This document shows, one piece after another, positions 48,809 through 58,597 of a DNA stretch of 64,000 nt; position 1 is the stretch's first letter; every line of letters begins with the position of its first letter. The DNA is from Pectobacterium punjabense (GTDB taxonomy: Bacteria > Pseudomonadota > Gammaproteobacteria > Enterobacterales > Enterobacteriaceae), in assembly GCF_012427845.1 (NCBI RefSeq), contig NZ_CP038498.1, positions 3,782,001 through 3,846,000 on the forward strand, written 5' to 3'. The translations under genes and the position numbers were made by a program. Under the pieces are notes generated by a model. The model was not told the DNA's origin, made no database searches, and saw nothing but the letters and a program-made list of their open reading frames with translations.

Positions 48809-49238
48809 TGCCATAAAAGGGAAAAATCTGAATTACGCGCAAAAATAATGGCCAATGCCATGTTTAACACTAATTTGTTTAATACCGCCTTGTTTTAATA
48901 CAGGAGGTTTTAGTACAAAAGTGTGCGCCAGCAGATATTTTTTCCCTGATGTGGCTGCTAGGATGACGCCACTGTTTGACACTCGATTGTCGTTTACAGA
49001 GTGAACAAACGTCGTGGCAAACATGCCACACGATTTCATCGTCGTCAGGAAATAATAGCCGCATAGCGGCACCTTCATGACGATCACCACGCTGTACCCT
49101 ACATACAGTCTGATGAAATTTGCGTAACGGCCACGGCCTTTCAGGCAATAATACCGGCTCTTAATGAGTCGGTATTATTGTCAGGCTTTCTCGTTCAGCC
49201 CCTGCCTCCCGCGGTTTGCCCACACACCATAGCAATCC
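48809..49238. other. Gap between pspG and the P450 gene
   Basis: About 430 bp without a supported gene. Possible minus-strand frames at 48833-49148 have no ribosome site or recognisable product. A strong hairpin lies at 49147-49179. In E. coli the qor gene follows pspG directly. Confidence 0.5.
49147..49179. terminator. Strong hairpin near the P450 3' end
   Basis: AATAATACCGGCTC and GAGTCGGTATTATT pair over 14 positions (one G-T pair) around a 5-nt loop, about 60 bp beyond the P450 stop. It may terminate the P450 transcript. Confidence 0.5.
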
Positions 49239-50630
49239 TCACTCTTGCAGCCTCTCGCGCTTGTGTAGTTTCACGCGAAAGCCCGATGGCGTTACCGTAA
49301 AAGCAAAACTCTCGGTGACCGCCGATGCGGGCTGCTGTGCTTCTACGCAAAACCCGCTACAAAGCGCATGAAACCCCAGTTTGATCTCCATTAATGCCAG
49401 CGATCGTCCGGGGCACATACGCGGCCCGCCGCCAAAAGGCTGGAGATCGGAAAAAGCGGCTTTTCCACGCTCAAGCCACCGTTCAGGCACGAAATCATCG
49501 GGCTGCTGAAATAATGCGTCATCGAAACCGCTCGCATTGAGCATGAGCAGCAGAGGTGTGCCCTTTTTGATAAAGAAATCATTAATGACGGTGTCCTTGG
49601 TTGGCTCAAGGTACAGCAGAGGCGCAACGGGCTTGATCCGCATCGATTCATACATCGCCGCCGTGAGCCAGGGCATGCGCGGAAGCGGCCACGGAAGGAT
49701 CGCGCCGCTCCCGTCAGTCGCCTCTTTACACTCCTGAAACACGCGTTCTTCTACCGAAGGTGCCGAGCAAAGCAGGAAACTCATCCAGGTCAGCGTATTC
49801 GCCGTCGTGTCTTCCCCAGCGATAAGAAGCGTAATCGCATTCGCCACAATGTCGTCGTCTTTCAGCGTTTCGTCTTTTTTCTGCTCGGCGAGCATTACCT
49901 GTAGCATATTCTCAGGCGCGTCGACTAACTGTGGGTTTAAGCGGATGCGTTTGCGCTGGTGATAAATAAATTCATCAACATACTCGCGAATCTGGCTCAG
50001 ACTTGCATCGAACTGCTTATCTCGCGCTCTCCTGATGTATCGCCATAGGGGAAACAAAGCACTGCTGCGCCCATTAATAACGGGAAACAGCCGGCGTAAA
50101 CTTTGCGATAGCGGGTTATCGCCCTGCTCAAGCGTATTCACATCTTCCCCAAAAGCCAGTAATGACGTGATATCAACCGTATAGCGCTTAAACTCCTCCA
50201 CCAGCGCGATGGTCTCTCCGCTTTCGGCCAGCGCCGTGAAGCGGTCAGATAGCCGGGCGGTCACTTTCCTAAGGCTGGGATAGAAATACTTCAAATGGGC
50301 AGGCTGAAACATCGGTTCCGTCAGTCTGCGCTGGTTCTCCCACCGTTTGCCTTCCGATGAGAAAACTCCGTTCAGCCCGGCTTCCTGAAAAACAGATTCA
50401 ATACTGCTAATACGCCGAAACTCATCAGGGCGGGATTTCATGATAGTGCGAATCCATTCAACATCGGCAATCACAATCGCAGATGTAAGCCCCAACCTTA
50501 AGCGATAAAAGCGGCCATACTGCGCTTTCCACCGCAGCATCTGTAGATGGACATCATGTCGTTTTAAATACTCAACATGCCCAAGAATCCCTCGGGTTGG
50601 GGGCATTGGCAGGTGTTTGATGGATCTCAT
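49239..50630 (-). CDS. Cytochrome P450
   Basis: Haem-thiolate monooxygenase, 463 residues, soluble. It shows the I-helix oxygen-binding motif AGEDTT, the K-helix ExxR in YESMRIKP, and the haem-binding loop FGGGPRMCPGRS with C406 as the iron ligand. The substrate cannot be inferred. No ferredoxin or reductase gene is beside it, so electron partners must come from elsewhere. It sits between pspG and qor, genes that are neighbours in E. coli, which marks it as an insertion. AAGGATG ribosome site. Confidence 0.95.
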   Translation of the reverse strand: MRSIKHLPMPPTRGILGHVEYLKRHDVHLQMLRWKAQYGRFYRLRLGLTSAIVIADVEWIRTIMKSRPDEFRRISSIESVFQEAGLNGVFSSEGKRWENQRRLTEPMFQPAHLKYFYPSLRKVTARLSDRFTALAESGETIALVEEFKRYTVDITSLLAFGEDVNTLEQGDNPLSQSLRRLFPVINGRSSALFPLWRYIRRARDKQFDASLSQIREYVDEFIYHQRKRIRLNPQLVDAPENMLQVMLAEQKKDETLKDDDIVANAITLLIAGEDTTANTLTWMSFLLCSAPSVEERVFQECKEATDGSGAILPWPLPRMPWLTAAMYESMRIKPVAPLLYLEPTKDTVINDFFIKKGTPLLLMLNASGFDDALFQQPDDFVPERWLERGKAAFSDLQPFGGGPRMCPGRSLALMEIKLGFHALCSGFCVEAQQPASAVTESFAFTVTPSGFRVKLHKRERLQE

Positions 50631-50964
50631 GTTCGCATCCTTCTTTATGTATGTTCAAAAGCAGATGAATACATCTCCTGTGAAAACAACAATCGAGATA
50701 GCGAAGAGGTAGAGAAATAATGTACGACGCAGAGAACGAGCAAGGCAGAAAATTTGAATCAGCGTCTGAGTCTATGTTTTCGTCAAATCCTACAGAGAGG
50801 TGTTTAAAAAACAAACATGTTGATTTGGTTTTTTTGTTAATAAGTAATACCACGGACAGCGGTATTTTCTTCTACGGAAGGACACAGCAAGTAAACTGCA
50901 ACCCATCTGGCCAAGCGAAGAAAGACAAAGGTTACCGCGACACGCACGATAACCTCCTTAAACA
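50631..50964. other. Gap between P450 and qor
   Basis: About 330 bp with no supported gene. It holds the P450 promoter reading left and the end of qor. The frame at 50720-50968 lacks a ribosome site and looks spurious. Confidence 0.5.
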
Positions 50965-51951
50965 TTAGCCCGGAATCAGCAGGCATGACCCCTGCGTACT
51001 GCGGCTTTCCAGCGCCCGATGGGCCGCTTGCGCATCCGACAGCGCGAATTTCTGGTTCTGTGGCACATCTACCGTAATCGCTCCGCTGGCGATCAATGAG
51101 AACAGCTCATTGCTGGCCTGTTCCAGTTCGGCACGGTTCGTCACATAGCCAAACAGTGAAGGACGCGTGACGTACAACGACCCTTTCTGGTTCAATATCC
51201 CCAAATTGACACCCGTTACTGGCCCAGACGCATTGCCGAAACTGACCATCAACCCACGACGACGCAGGCTATCGAGCGAGGCTTCCCAGGTATCTTTCCC
51301 GACCGAGTCATACACGACCGCCACTTTCTGCCCATCGGTCAGTTCCGCAACGCGCTGTGCGATATTCTCGGTACGATAATTAATCGTCGCCCAGGCACCA
51401 GCCTGTTTTGCCCGTTCCGCCTTCTCATCAGAACCCACCGTCCCGATCAACTTCGCCCCCAGCGCCTTTGCCCACTGGCAGGCAATCAACCCTACGCCGC
51501 CCGCAGCGGCATGGAACAAGAAGACTTCAGTCGGCTTGATTTCATACGTCTGACGTAGCAGATAATAAACCGTTAGCCCTTTCAGGAAAGAAGCCGCAGC
51601 CTGCTCAAAGCTGATGGCCTCCGGCAGCAGCGCAACCTTCTCTGCCACAACATTATGCACCTCGCTATACGCCCCCAGCCCGGACTGCGCATACACGACG
51701 CGATCGCCCACTTTCAGCACACTAACCCCCGCACCGACTTTCGTCACAACGCCCGCCGCTTCGGTTCCCAGCCCGGAAGGCAGATCAGGCACCGGATACA
51801 GGCCGCTGCGAATATAGGTATCGATAAAATTAATACCGATGGCGCGGTTCTCCACCTGAACCTCTCCCGCTGCGGGTTCGGTAGGCGTAAAATCCCCATA
51901 TTGCAGAACCTCTGGGCCACCATAAGCTCGGAACTGAACGCGTTTTGCCAT
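50965..51951 (-). CDS. qor: NADPH:quinone oxidoreductase
   Basis: Zinc-free medium-chain reductase that passes electrons from NADPH to quinones. It is 328 residues, one more than E. coli QorA, with GINFIDTYIRSGLYPVPDLP, the Rossmann motif FLFHAAAGGVGLIACQWAKA and NLGILNQKGSLYVTRPS. Divergent from dnaB, as in E. coli. Confidence 0.96.
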   Translation of the reverse strand: MAKRVQFRAYGGPEVLQYGDFTPTEPAAGEVQVENRAIGINFIDTYIRSGLYPVPDLPSGLGTEAAGVVTKVGAGVSVLKVGDRVVYAQSGLGAYSEVHNVVAEKVALLPEAISFEQAAASFLKGLTVYYLLRQTYEIKPTEVFLFHAAAGGVGLIACQWAKALGAKLIGTVGSDEKAERAKQAGAWATINYRTENIAQRVAELTDGQKVAVVYDSVGKDTWEASLDSLRRRGLMVSFGNASGPVTGVNLGILNQKGSLYVTRPSLFGYVTNRAELEQASNELFSLIASGAITVDVPQNQKFALSDAQAAHRALESRSTQGSCLLIPG

Positions 51952-52065
51952 GTTATCTCCTTAATCGTGACAGGTTCGTCATTGCTCTATTATGGATATG
52001 GATTGTGTTATTTCATACAATGCCCCCTAATCCAACGGCAAATCAACCGGTAAAGAATCCGTTTC

Positions 52066-53472
52066 ATGGCAGAGAAAAGACCCAGCAATAAATCGAATGA
52101 ACCCCGCGACCGCCAGATGGAAGGTCTGAAACTTCCGCCACATTCGCTGGAAGCGGAGCAATCGGTGTTGGGTGGCCTGATGCTCGACAATGAACGCTGG
52201 GATAACGTTGCTGAGCGCGTTGTCGCAAACGACTTCTATAACCGTGCCCACCGCCTGATTTTCACCGAGATGCAGCGTCTGCTCGAAATGAGCAAGCCGA
52301 TCGACCTGATTACGTTATCCGAATCGCTCGAACTGCAAGGTTCATTGGAATCCGCGGGTGGCTTCGCCTATCTGGCCGAGTTGGCAAAAAATACCCCAAG
52401 CGCTGCTAACATTGGTGCCTACGCCGACATCGTACGTGAACGCGCCGTGGTGCGTGAGATGATTTCTGTCGCCAATGAGATCGCCGATGCGGGTTACGAT
52501 CCCCAGGGCCGCAGCAGTGAAGATCTGCTCGATCTGGCGGAGTCCCGCGTCTTTCAGATCGCCGAAAACCGTGCCAGCAAAGATGAAGGCCCGAAAAGCA
52601 TCGACCGCATTCTGGAAGACACGGTTTCCCGTATCGAACAGTTATATCAGCGCCCGCACGACGGCGTAACCGGTGTGTCTACCGGCTATCAGGATCTGGA
52701 TAAAAAGACCGCTGGCTTGCAGAAATCCGATCTAATCATCGTCGCGGCGCGTCCGTCCATGGGGAAAACCACCTTCGCCATGAACCTGTGTGAAAACGCG
52801 GCGATGATGCAGGATAAACCCGTGCTGATCTTCAGTCTGGAGATGCCCGGTGAACAGATTATGATGCGTATGTTGGCATCACTGTCTCGCGTGGATCAAA
52901 CCCGAATCCGTACTGGTCAGCTAGACGATGAAGACTGGGCACGTATCTCCAGCACCATGGGAATCCTGCTGGAAAAGCGCAATATGTACATCGATGACTC
53001 CTCTGGCCTGACCCCGACGGAAGTGCGTTCCCGCGCGCGCCGCGTGTTCCGTGAACATGACGGCCTCAGCCTAATCATGATCGACTACCTGCAATTGATG
53101 CGCGTGCCGTCATTGTCGGACAACCGCACGCTGGAAATTGCAGAAATTTCCCGATCGCTCAAAGCGTTGGCAAAAGAATTGCAAGTTCCAGTCGTCGCGC
53201 TGTCGCAGCTTAACCGTAGTCTGGAACAGCGCGCCGATAAGCGTCCGGTCAACTCGGATCTGCGTGAATCTGGCTCTATCGAGCAGGATGCCGACCTGAT
53301 TATGTTTATCTACCGTGATGAGGTTTATCACGAAAACAGCGATCTCAAAGGCATCGCTGAAATCATTCTGGGGAAACAGCGTAACGGCCCGATTGGTTCC
53401 GTTCGCTTGACCTTTAACGGGCAGTGGTCGCGCTTTGATAACTATGCCGGCCCACAATATGACGATGAATAA
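52066..53472 (+). CDS. dnaB: Replicative DNA helicase DnaB
   Basis: Hexameric 5'-3' helicase that drives the replication fork and recruits primase. It is 468 residues with an N-terminal primase-interacting domain and a RecA-like C-terminal motor (Walker A in ARPSMGKTTFAMNL; Walker B LIMIDYLQLM; SQLNRSLEQRADKRP). No intein or other insertion is present. It is followed 41 bp later by alr, the E. coli order. Confidence 0.97.
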   Translation: MAEKRPSNKSNEPRDRQMEGLKLPPHSLEAEQSVLGGLMLDNERWDNVAERVVANDFYNRAHRLIFTEMQRLLEMSKPIDLITLSESLELQGSLESAGGFAYLAELAKNTPSAANIGAYADIVRERAVVREMISVANEIADAGYDPQGRSSEDLLDLAESRVFQIAENRASKDEGPKSIDRILEDTVSRIEQLYQRPHDGVTGVSTGYQDLDKKTAGLQKSDLIIVAARPSMGKTTFAMNLCENAAMMQDKPVLIFSLEMPGEQIMMRMLASLSRVDQTRIRTGQLDDEDWARISSTMGILLEKRNMYIDDSSGLTPTEVRSRARRVFREHDGLSLIMIDYLQLMRVPSLSDNRTLEIAEISRSLKALAKELQVPVVALSQLNRSLEQRADKRPVNSDLRESGSIEQDADLIMFIYRDEVYHENSDLKGIAEIILGKQRNGPIGSVRLTFNGQWSRFDNYAGPQYDDE

Positions 53473-53513
53473 CGCAGCGCTCAGCAATGACAACACTGCA
53501 CTAAGGACCAAGA

Positions 53514-54596
53514 ATGAAAACGGCAACCGCCGTCATTAGTCGGCGTGCGTTACGCCACAACCTGCAACGTATCCGCCAGCTTGCGCCAGGCAGCCAGGTC
53601 GTTGCCGTCGTGAAAGCCAACGCCTACGGCCACGGCATGATCGAATCCGCTCGCACCTTCTGCGACGCCGACTGCTACGGCGTCGCGCGACTCTCCGAAG
53701 CATTGGCGCTTCGCGCGGCAGGTATCACCAAATCCATTGTCTTGCTGGAAGGCTTTTTCTCCGCTGACGATCTCCCGCTTCTGGTGGAACACCAGCTAGA
53801 AACCGCCGTTCACAGCCCCGAGCAACTTGCCGCGCTGGAACAGGCTACGCTGCCGCAACCGATACGCGTGTGGATGAAGCTCGATACGGGCATGCACCGT
53901 CTTGGCGTTCTGCCGGAACACGCCGACGCATTTTGGCAACGCCTGACGGAATGCCGCAATGTGGTACAGCCCGTCAATATTATGAGCCACTTTTGCCGCG
54001 CGGATGAACCCGAAGCCGGAACCACCGAACGCCAGTTAGCCTGTTTCGATGCCTTTACACAGGGTAAGCCCGGCGCACAGTCCATCGCGGCTTCCGGCGG
54101 CATTCTGCTATGGCCACAAGCACACCGCGATCGCGTCCGTCCCGGCATCATTCTCTACGGTGTATCGCCGCTGGATAATGAAGATGCCGCACATTTTGGC
54201 TTTCAACCTGCGATGACCTTTACGTCTCACCTGATCGCCGTTCGCGAGCACAAAGCAGGGGAATCCGTCGGTTATGGAGGCACCTGGACTAGCCCGCGCG
54301 ATACACGGCTGGGCGTTGTGGCCGTTGGCTATGGTGATGGCTACCCACGCTGCGCCCCAGCGGGTACACCCGTGCTCATCAACGGGCGCGAAGTACCACT
54401 TTCTGGCCGCGTATCGATGGATATGATCACGGTTGATTTAGGGCCGGATGCGCAGGATAAAGTGGGCGATGAGGTGATTCTCTGGGGGCAAACGCTATCG
54501 GTTGAACGCATTGCCGCACACACGGGCGCCAGCGCCTACGAGCTGATTACCCGCTTAACACAGCGCACTACGTTGGAATACGTCGACGGTGAGTAA
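53514..54596 (+). CDS. alr: Alanine racemase
   Basis: PLP enzyme that converts L- to D-alanine for peptidoglycan. It is 360 residues; the PLP lysine is K34 in [10 protein letters not shown], and the second catalytic base, a Tyr, lies in the ESVGYGGTW segment near residue 255. It is the constitutive Alr by position after dnaB. Confidence 0.96.
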   Translation: MKTATAVISRRALRHNLQRIRQLAPGSQVVAVVKANAYGHGMIESARTFCDADCYGVARLSEALALRAAGITKSIVLLEGFFSADDLPLLVEHQLETAVHSPEQLAALEQATLPQPIRVWMKLDTGMHRLGVLPEHADAFWQRLTECRNVVQPVNIMSHFCRADEPEAGTTERQLACFDAFTQGKPGAQSIAASGGILLWPQAHRDRVRPGIILYGVSPLDNEDAAHFGFQPAMTFTSHLIAVREHKAGESVGYGGTWTSPRDTRLGVVAVGYGDGYPRCAPAGTPVLINGREVPLSGRVSMDMITVDLGPDAQDKVGDEVILWGQTLSVERIAAHTGASAYELITRLTQRTTLEYVDGE

Positions 54597-55227
54597 AAAC
54601 GGACTGATTGGTTTTTATCGGCAAGCCACTGGCTTGCCAACTTTCAGGCTGGCTATCTACTATGCGGCAAGCTGGCTTGCCGCATCCGCTATCCTGACGC
54701 TGTTTGCCCTCATTAATTTTTATACGCTGAAACCAACAGATGTTGGCGGCACACTGTTTGGCGGTATGTTCGGCGCGATATTCGATCTGATTTACTGGTC
54801 TTGCGCTGCGTTAGGGTTCTGCTTTCTGGCGCTTTTTCGACTCTCGGGATGGCGTATTGCCTTGGTATTAGCGGGTCTGGTGCAAATCGGTATCAGCGCG
54901 CTGTGGCGTATTCAATACTGGCAGGATTATGACAACGAGGAGCTGATACTTTCTCCGACACCGGGCGAACTGCATGTTTCCATATTGGTGGGTGTGGCGA
55001 TGACGACTATCGGCATCGTGAAGTATCGGCACGCCCAGCGCAATTCCATAGTGCCACGCCCAACGTATACTAAAGCCATCGCCGCATTACTGCTGGTCGC
55101 GCTTTATCTGGTGCTTCCGCTACATCTCTACCTGCGTGAACCCCTCCCCTACTGCGCTTTTAGCCCTGACGGGCAGCAGCTAAGTATCTGTCTGGGAGAC
55201 AATGACGAACGGATTATTGTGGAGTGA
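54589..55227 (+). CDS. Uncharacterised inner-membrane protein
   Basis: A 212-residue protein with about five hydrophobic helices (near residues 20-45, 55-85, 90-110, 125-145, 160-180) and a C-terminal part, probably exposed, that ends [12 protein letters not shown]. It starts at GTG 54589 and overlaps the alr stop by 8 bp, so it is translationally coupled to alr. Function unknown. Confidence 0.75.
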   Translation: MSKNGLIGFYRQATGLPTFRLAIYYAASWLAASAILTLFALINFYTLKPTDVGGTLFGGMFGAIFDLIYWSCAALGFCFLALFRLSGWRIALVLAGLVQIGISALWRIQYWQDYDNEELILSPTPGELHVSILVGVAMTTIGIVKYRHAQRNSIVPRPTYTKAIAALLLVALYLVLPLHLYLREPLPYCAFSPDGQQLSICLGDNDERIIVE

Positions 55228-55286
55228 TGGTTCTCGGAATGGCTATCCCGAGAACCATCGATTTAGCGAAGAATCGCATTTGTTGC

Positions 55287-55373
55287 GTTCACTGCCGTAT
55301 AGGCAGCTTAGAAATATCTCACGCAATACGGCGTCGGTGGATGAGGTTCACTGCCGCACAGGCAGCTTAGAAA
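55287..55373 (+). CRISPR. Two-repeat type I-F-like CRISPR remnant
   Basis: Two 28-nt repeats at 55287-55314 and 55346-55373 start GTTCACTGCCG and end GGCAGCTTAGAAA, the I-F repeat type known in Pectobacterium (Csy4/Cas6f hairpin CTGCC...GGCAG). They differ from each other at a few loop positions. One 31-nt spacer separates them. No leader or cas gene is present. Confidence 0.85.
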
Positions 55374-55444
55374 CCATCATTTAAAAGATAAACACCATTA
55401 ACTGAATAAATATCGGCACTCCACCACAGGAAGTGCCTTTTGGC

Positions 55445-56830
55445 TTAATAGTCCGCTTTCACCGCCAGCGCAGCCACCGTGCTTTTCTTCTTTTTCACCC
55501 TGTAACTCACCGCCAGCGCGAATAGCCAGACCGGGATCAACAATACTGAGATCTGAATACCCGGCGTCATCGCCATAATGACTAAAATACCCGCCAGAAA
55601 CAGCAGACAAATCACATTCGTCACCGGGTAACCGAGGCTTTTAAAGCGTGTGTCCTGACCTTCCTGCTGTTTCGCCGCACGGAATTTCAGGTGAGTAATG
55701 CAAATCATCGCCCAGTTAATCACCAGTGCAGACACCACCAGCGCCATCAGCAATTCAAAGGCTTTACCCGGCATGAGGTAGTTGATCACAACACACAGTG
55801 CCGTCGCAAGCGCCGATACGCCGAGTGCCATCAATGGAATACCGCGCTTATTGACGTTCAGCAACGCACGCGGTGCGTTCCCCTGCTTCGCCAGACCAAA
55901 CAACATCCGGCTGTTACAGTACACACAGCTGTTGTAAACCGATAACGCCGCCGACAGCACCACCAGATTCAATACGGTCGCCACCGCGTTACTATCCAGC
56001 GCATGAAAAATCATGACAAATGGACTCCCGCCTTCTACCACTTTCCCCCATGGGTACAGCGATAACAACACCGCCAGCGCCCCAACGTAAAACAGCAGAA
56101 TGCGGTAGATAACCTGATTCGTCGCGCGTGGAATGCTGTTTTGCGGATCGTCCGCTTCAGCCGCGGTAATCCCTACCAGCTCCAACCCACCAAAGGAGAA
56201 CATGATCACCGCCATCGCCATGACCATGCCACTCACACCGTTCGGGAAGAAGCCGCCATGCTGCCACAAATTTGCGACACTCGCTTCTGGGCCACCCGCG
56301 CCGCTGAACAACAAATAGCAGCCAAACACGATCATCCCCATAATCGCCGCAACCTTGATGATCGAAAACCAGAATTCCATTTCGCCATACACTTTAACGC
56401 TAGTCAGATTGATGGCGTTGATCAGTACAAAGAAGATCCCCGCAGACACCCAGGTTGGCACATCCGGCCACCAGTACTGAATATAGATTCCGACAGCGGT
56501 TAATTCAGCCATACTCACCAAAACATACAGCACCCAGTAATTCCAACCAGACATAAACCCGGCGAACTCGCCCCAATATTTATACGCAAAATGGCTGAAC
56601 GACCCCGCGACGGGCTCTTCCACCACCATTTCACCCAACTGGCGCATAATAAAGAATGCGATCACGCCCGCAATCGTATAGCCGAGCAGTACTGACGGCC
56701 CAGCCATTTTGATCGTCTGTGCGATGCCCAGAAATAGCCCGGTTCCCACAGCACCACCCAGTGCAATTAATTGAATATGGCGATTTTTTAATCCCCTCTT
56801 CAATTGCCCTTCTGTTTGTTGTGTCTCCAT
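55445..56830 (-). CDS. Aromatic amino acid permease, AroP-like
   Basis: APC-family proton symporter of the inner membrane with 12 hydrophobic helices. The 461 residues start METQQTEGQLKRGLKNRHIQ and match E. coli AroP closely (GGAVGTGLFLGIAQTIK; FSFGGLELVGITAAEADDPQ). I start at 56830 behind GGGGAAAA rather than the open codon at 56848. Likely substrates are Phe, Tyr and Trp, but PheP-like function is also possible. Divergent from an Lrp-type regulator. Confidence 0.9.
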   Translation of the reverse strand: METQQTEGQLKRGLKNRHIQLIALGGAVGTGLFLGIAQTIKMAGPSVLLGYTIAGVIAFFIMRQLGEMVVEEPVAGSFSHFAYKYWGEFAGFMSGWNYWVLYVLVSMAELTAVGIYIQYWWPDVPTWVSAGIFFVLINAINLTSVKVYGEMEFWFSIIKVAAIMGMIVFGCYLLFSGAGGPEASVANLWQHGGFFPNGVSGMVMAMAVIMFSFGGLELVGITAAEADDPQNSIPRATNQVIYRILLFYVGALAVLLSLYPWGKVVEGGSPFVMIFHALDSNAVATVLNLVVLSAALSVYNSCVYCNSRMLFGLAKQGNAPRALLNVNKRGIPLMALGVSALATALCVVINYLMPGKAFELLMALVVSALVINWAMICITHLKFRAAKQQEGQDTRFKSLGYPVTNVICLLFLAGILVIMAMTPGIQISVLLIPVWLFALAVSYRVKKKKSTVAALAVKADY

Positions 56831-57192
56831 TTTTTTCCCCGTCAGCAATAAAATTCAAACCGAGAGGATTTAGCAACTATCAGGCCAGATAACTGGCGGC
56901 GAAGATCCAACATCGCCACGATGCTGATAACACGATGAAAATTTTAAGAATTTATTTTCTTCGCAATTTCACACATCATGCATAAAACAGAAAAATATCT
57001 ACATTTAGTGCACGAAAAAACCAAATTACGCACACAATAACGGCACTTTATGCTCAACCATGCATGAATGTGACCCATCATGGTGCAAACCGTGACTGAG
57101 TGCGCCTGTAGCGATAAAAAACTCATACGCAACACGGCTTAAAAAGCTGGTAGTCTGTTTGACTGACTATCTGACATGGTTTAGGGAACGCG
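56831..57192. other. Divergent control region, aroP-like / Lrp-type genes
   Basis: About 360 bp without a gene. It must hold both promoters. I looked for TyrR boxes (TGTAAA-N6-TTTACA) and found none that match. Confidence 0.5.
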
Positions 57193-57672
57193 ATGTACAA
57201 CATTGATGATTTCGATCTGAAAATCCTGACGCTGCTACAGACTAACGGCCGCCTGACCAATCAGGAATTGAGCGAGCTGGTCGGGCTTTCCGCCTCGCAA
57301 TGCTCCCGCCGCCGTATCGCGTTAGAACAGGCGCAGCTGATTCTCGGTTATCATGCCCGACTGTCGCCAAACGCGGTTGGGTTGGAATGCCTGGGGTTAA
57401 TTGAAGTACGGTTGATCAACCACACCAGTGAATACGTCGAGCGCTTTCACCAGATGCTAGGAGAAGTGGATGCGATTATTGACGCCTACAAAACCACGGG
57501 CGATGCCGATTATCTGTTAAAGGTTGCCGTTGCGGATCTGCCAGGGCTCAGCACGCTGATTAGCCAGATTCTGTCGCAGAACAAGAGCGTCGCGCATCTG
57601 AAAACCTCAGTGGTATTGAACCGCCTTAAAGAGAACGGTTTGATCACGCCAGAACCCCCAGCGTTGCCCTGA
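57193..57672 (+). CDS. Lrp/AsnC-family regulator
   Basis: A 159-residue regulator with an N-terminal helix-turn-helix (LTNQELSELVGLSASQCSRR) and a C-terminal RAM domain that binds amino acids and forms oligomers (AIIDAYKTTGDADYLLKVAV). Divergent from the aromatic amino acid permease, so it probably controls it in response to an amino acid. Confidence 0.9.
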   Translation: MYNIDDFDLKILTLLQTNGRLTNQELSELVGLSASQCSRRRIALEQAQLILGYHARLSPNAVGLECLGLIEVRLINHTSEYVERFHQMLGEVDAIIDAYKTTGDADYLLKVAVADLPGLSTLISQILSQNKSVAHLKTSVVLNRLKENGLITPEPPALP

Positions 57673-57923
57673 ATTGGGGCAATTGCGTCTATTTGGTGCA
57701 GAAAAACGAACAACACACGCAATAAACCACAACAAAACGCACGATATAACCAAGTAACAGACCAATAACGCACAAATCATGCATTATTTTCATTCATATA
57801 ATTCAATACGTTGCTCTTACTACCGCGGACATTTCGCGCAAATCAGCCGTTAAGCGGTATCATCTGGCGTGATTATTGCTTTGGTAAGCACATGTTTTTA
57901 CGACAGTCTATTGAGTGCTCACC

Positions 57924-58538
57924 ATGGATAACGTTATTCCCACACAAAAAATATCACACACGCGGCTGGAAGATGTTCTGGCAATACTGATCGGCACGCT
58001 GATGGTGTCATTTGGCGTCATTCTGCTACGTCAGGCTGGAGCCCTCACCGGTGGCACTGCTGGCATCGCTTTTCTTGTGCATTATCTGACCAACATTTCC
58101 TTTGGCGTCGCATTTTTCCTGCTGAATTTACCTTTCTATTATCTGGCCGTGCGCCGCATGGGGTGGGAATTCACGATAAAAACATTCAGCGCTGTTGGTC
58201 TGGTTTCCTTATTTTCCGATCTGCATCCACTGTTCGTTCATTTTGATCAGCTCAACCCGTTCTACGCCACGCTGTTCGGCAATATCATCACCGGAATAGG
58301 CTTCGTTGTCCTGTTCCGCCATAAGGCCAGCCTCGGCGGCGTTAACATTCTGGCGCTGTACCTTCAGGATAAATATGGCTTGCGGGCGGGAAAACTCCAG
58401 ATGGGCGTTGACGTTGTGATTGTGCTGACTTCCCTGTTCGTGGTAAGCATACCGATGTTGATTGCGTCGATTCTGGGGGCAACTATTTTGAATCTGATTA
58501 TTGCGATGAACCATCGCCCCGGCCGTTACGCGGCCTGA
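57924..58538 (+). CDS. YitT-family membrane protein
   Basis: A 204-residue inner-membrane protein with about five hydrophobic helices, one with a Gly-rich motif (GALTGGTAGIAFLVHYLTNI) typical of YitT/YczE proteins. Function unknown in the family. The start is ATG 57924; a GTG 9 bp upstream is also possible. It lies 59 bp before tyrB on the same strand and might share its transcript. Confidence 0.85.
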   Translation: MDNVIPTQKISHTRLEDVLAILIGTLMVSFGVILLRQAGALTGGTAGIAFLVHYLTNISFGVAFFLLNLPFYYLAVRRMGWEFTIKTFSAVGLVSLFSDLHPLFVHFDQLNPFYATLFGNIITGIGFVVLFRHKASLGGVNILALYLQDKYGLRAGKLQMGVDVVIVLTSLFVVSIPMLIASILGATILNLIIAMNHRPGRYAA

Positions 58539-58597
58539 TTATCCCCTTCGTCGGGGTTACGGCACCTATAAAATGACACTCTTAGGAGAGCTATACT

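Noticed and set aside
48833..49148. Two overlapping minus-strand frames (85 and 89 codons) after pspG
   Set aside because: No recognisable product and no convincing ribosome site; the region looks non-coding.
50720..50968. 82-codon plus-strand frame between P450 and qor
   Set aside because: Overlaps the likely P450 promoter and the qor end; no ribosome site and no family resemblance.
56831..57192. TyrR boxes controlling the aroP-like gene
   Set aside because: No stretch matches TGTAAA-N6-TTTACA closely enough.
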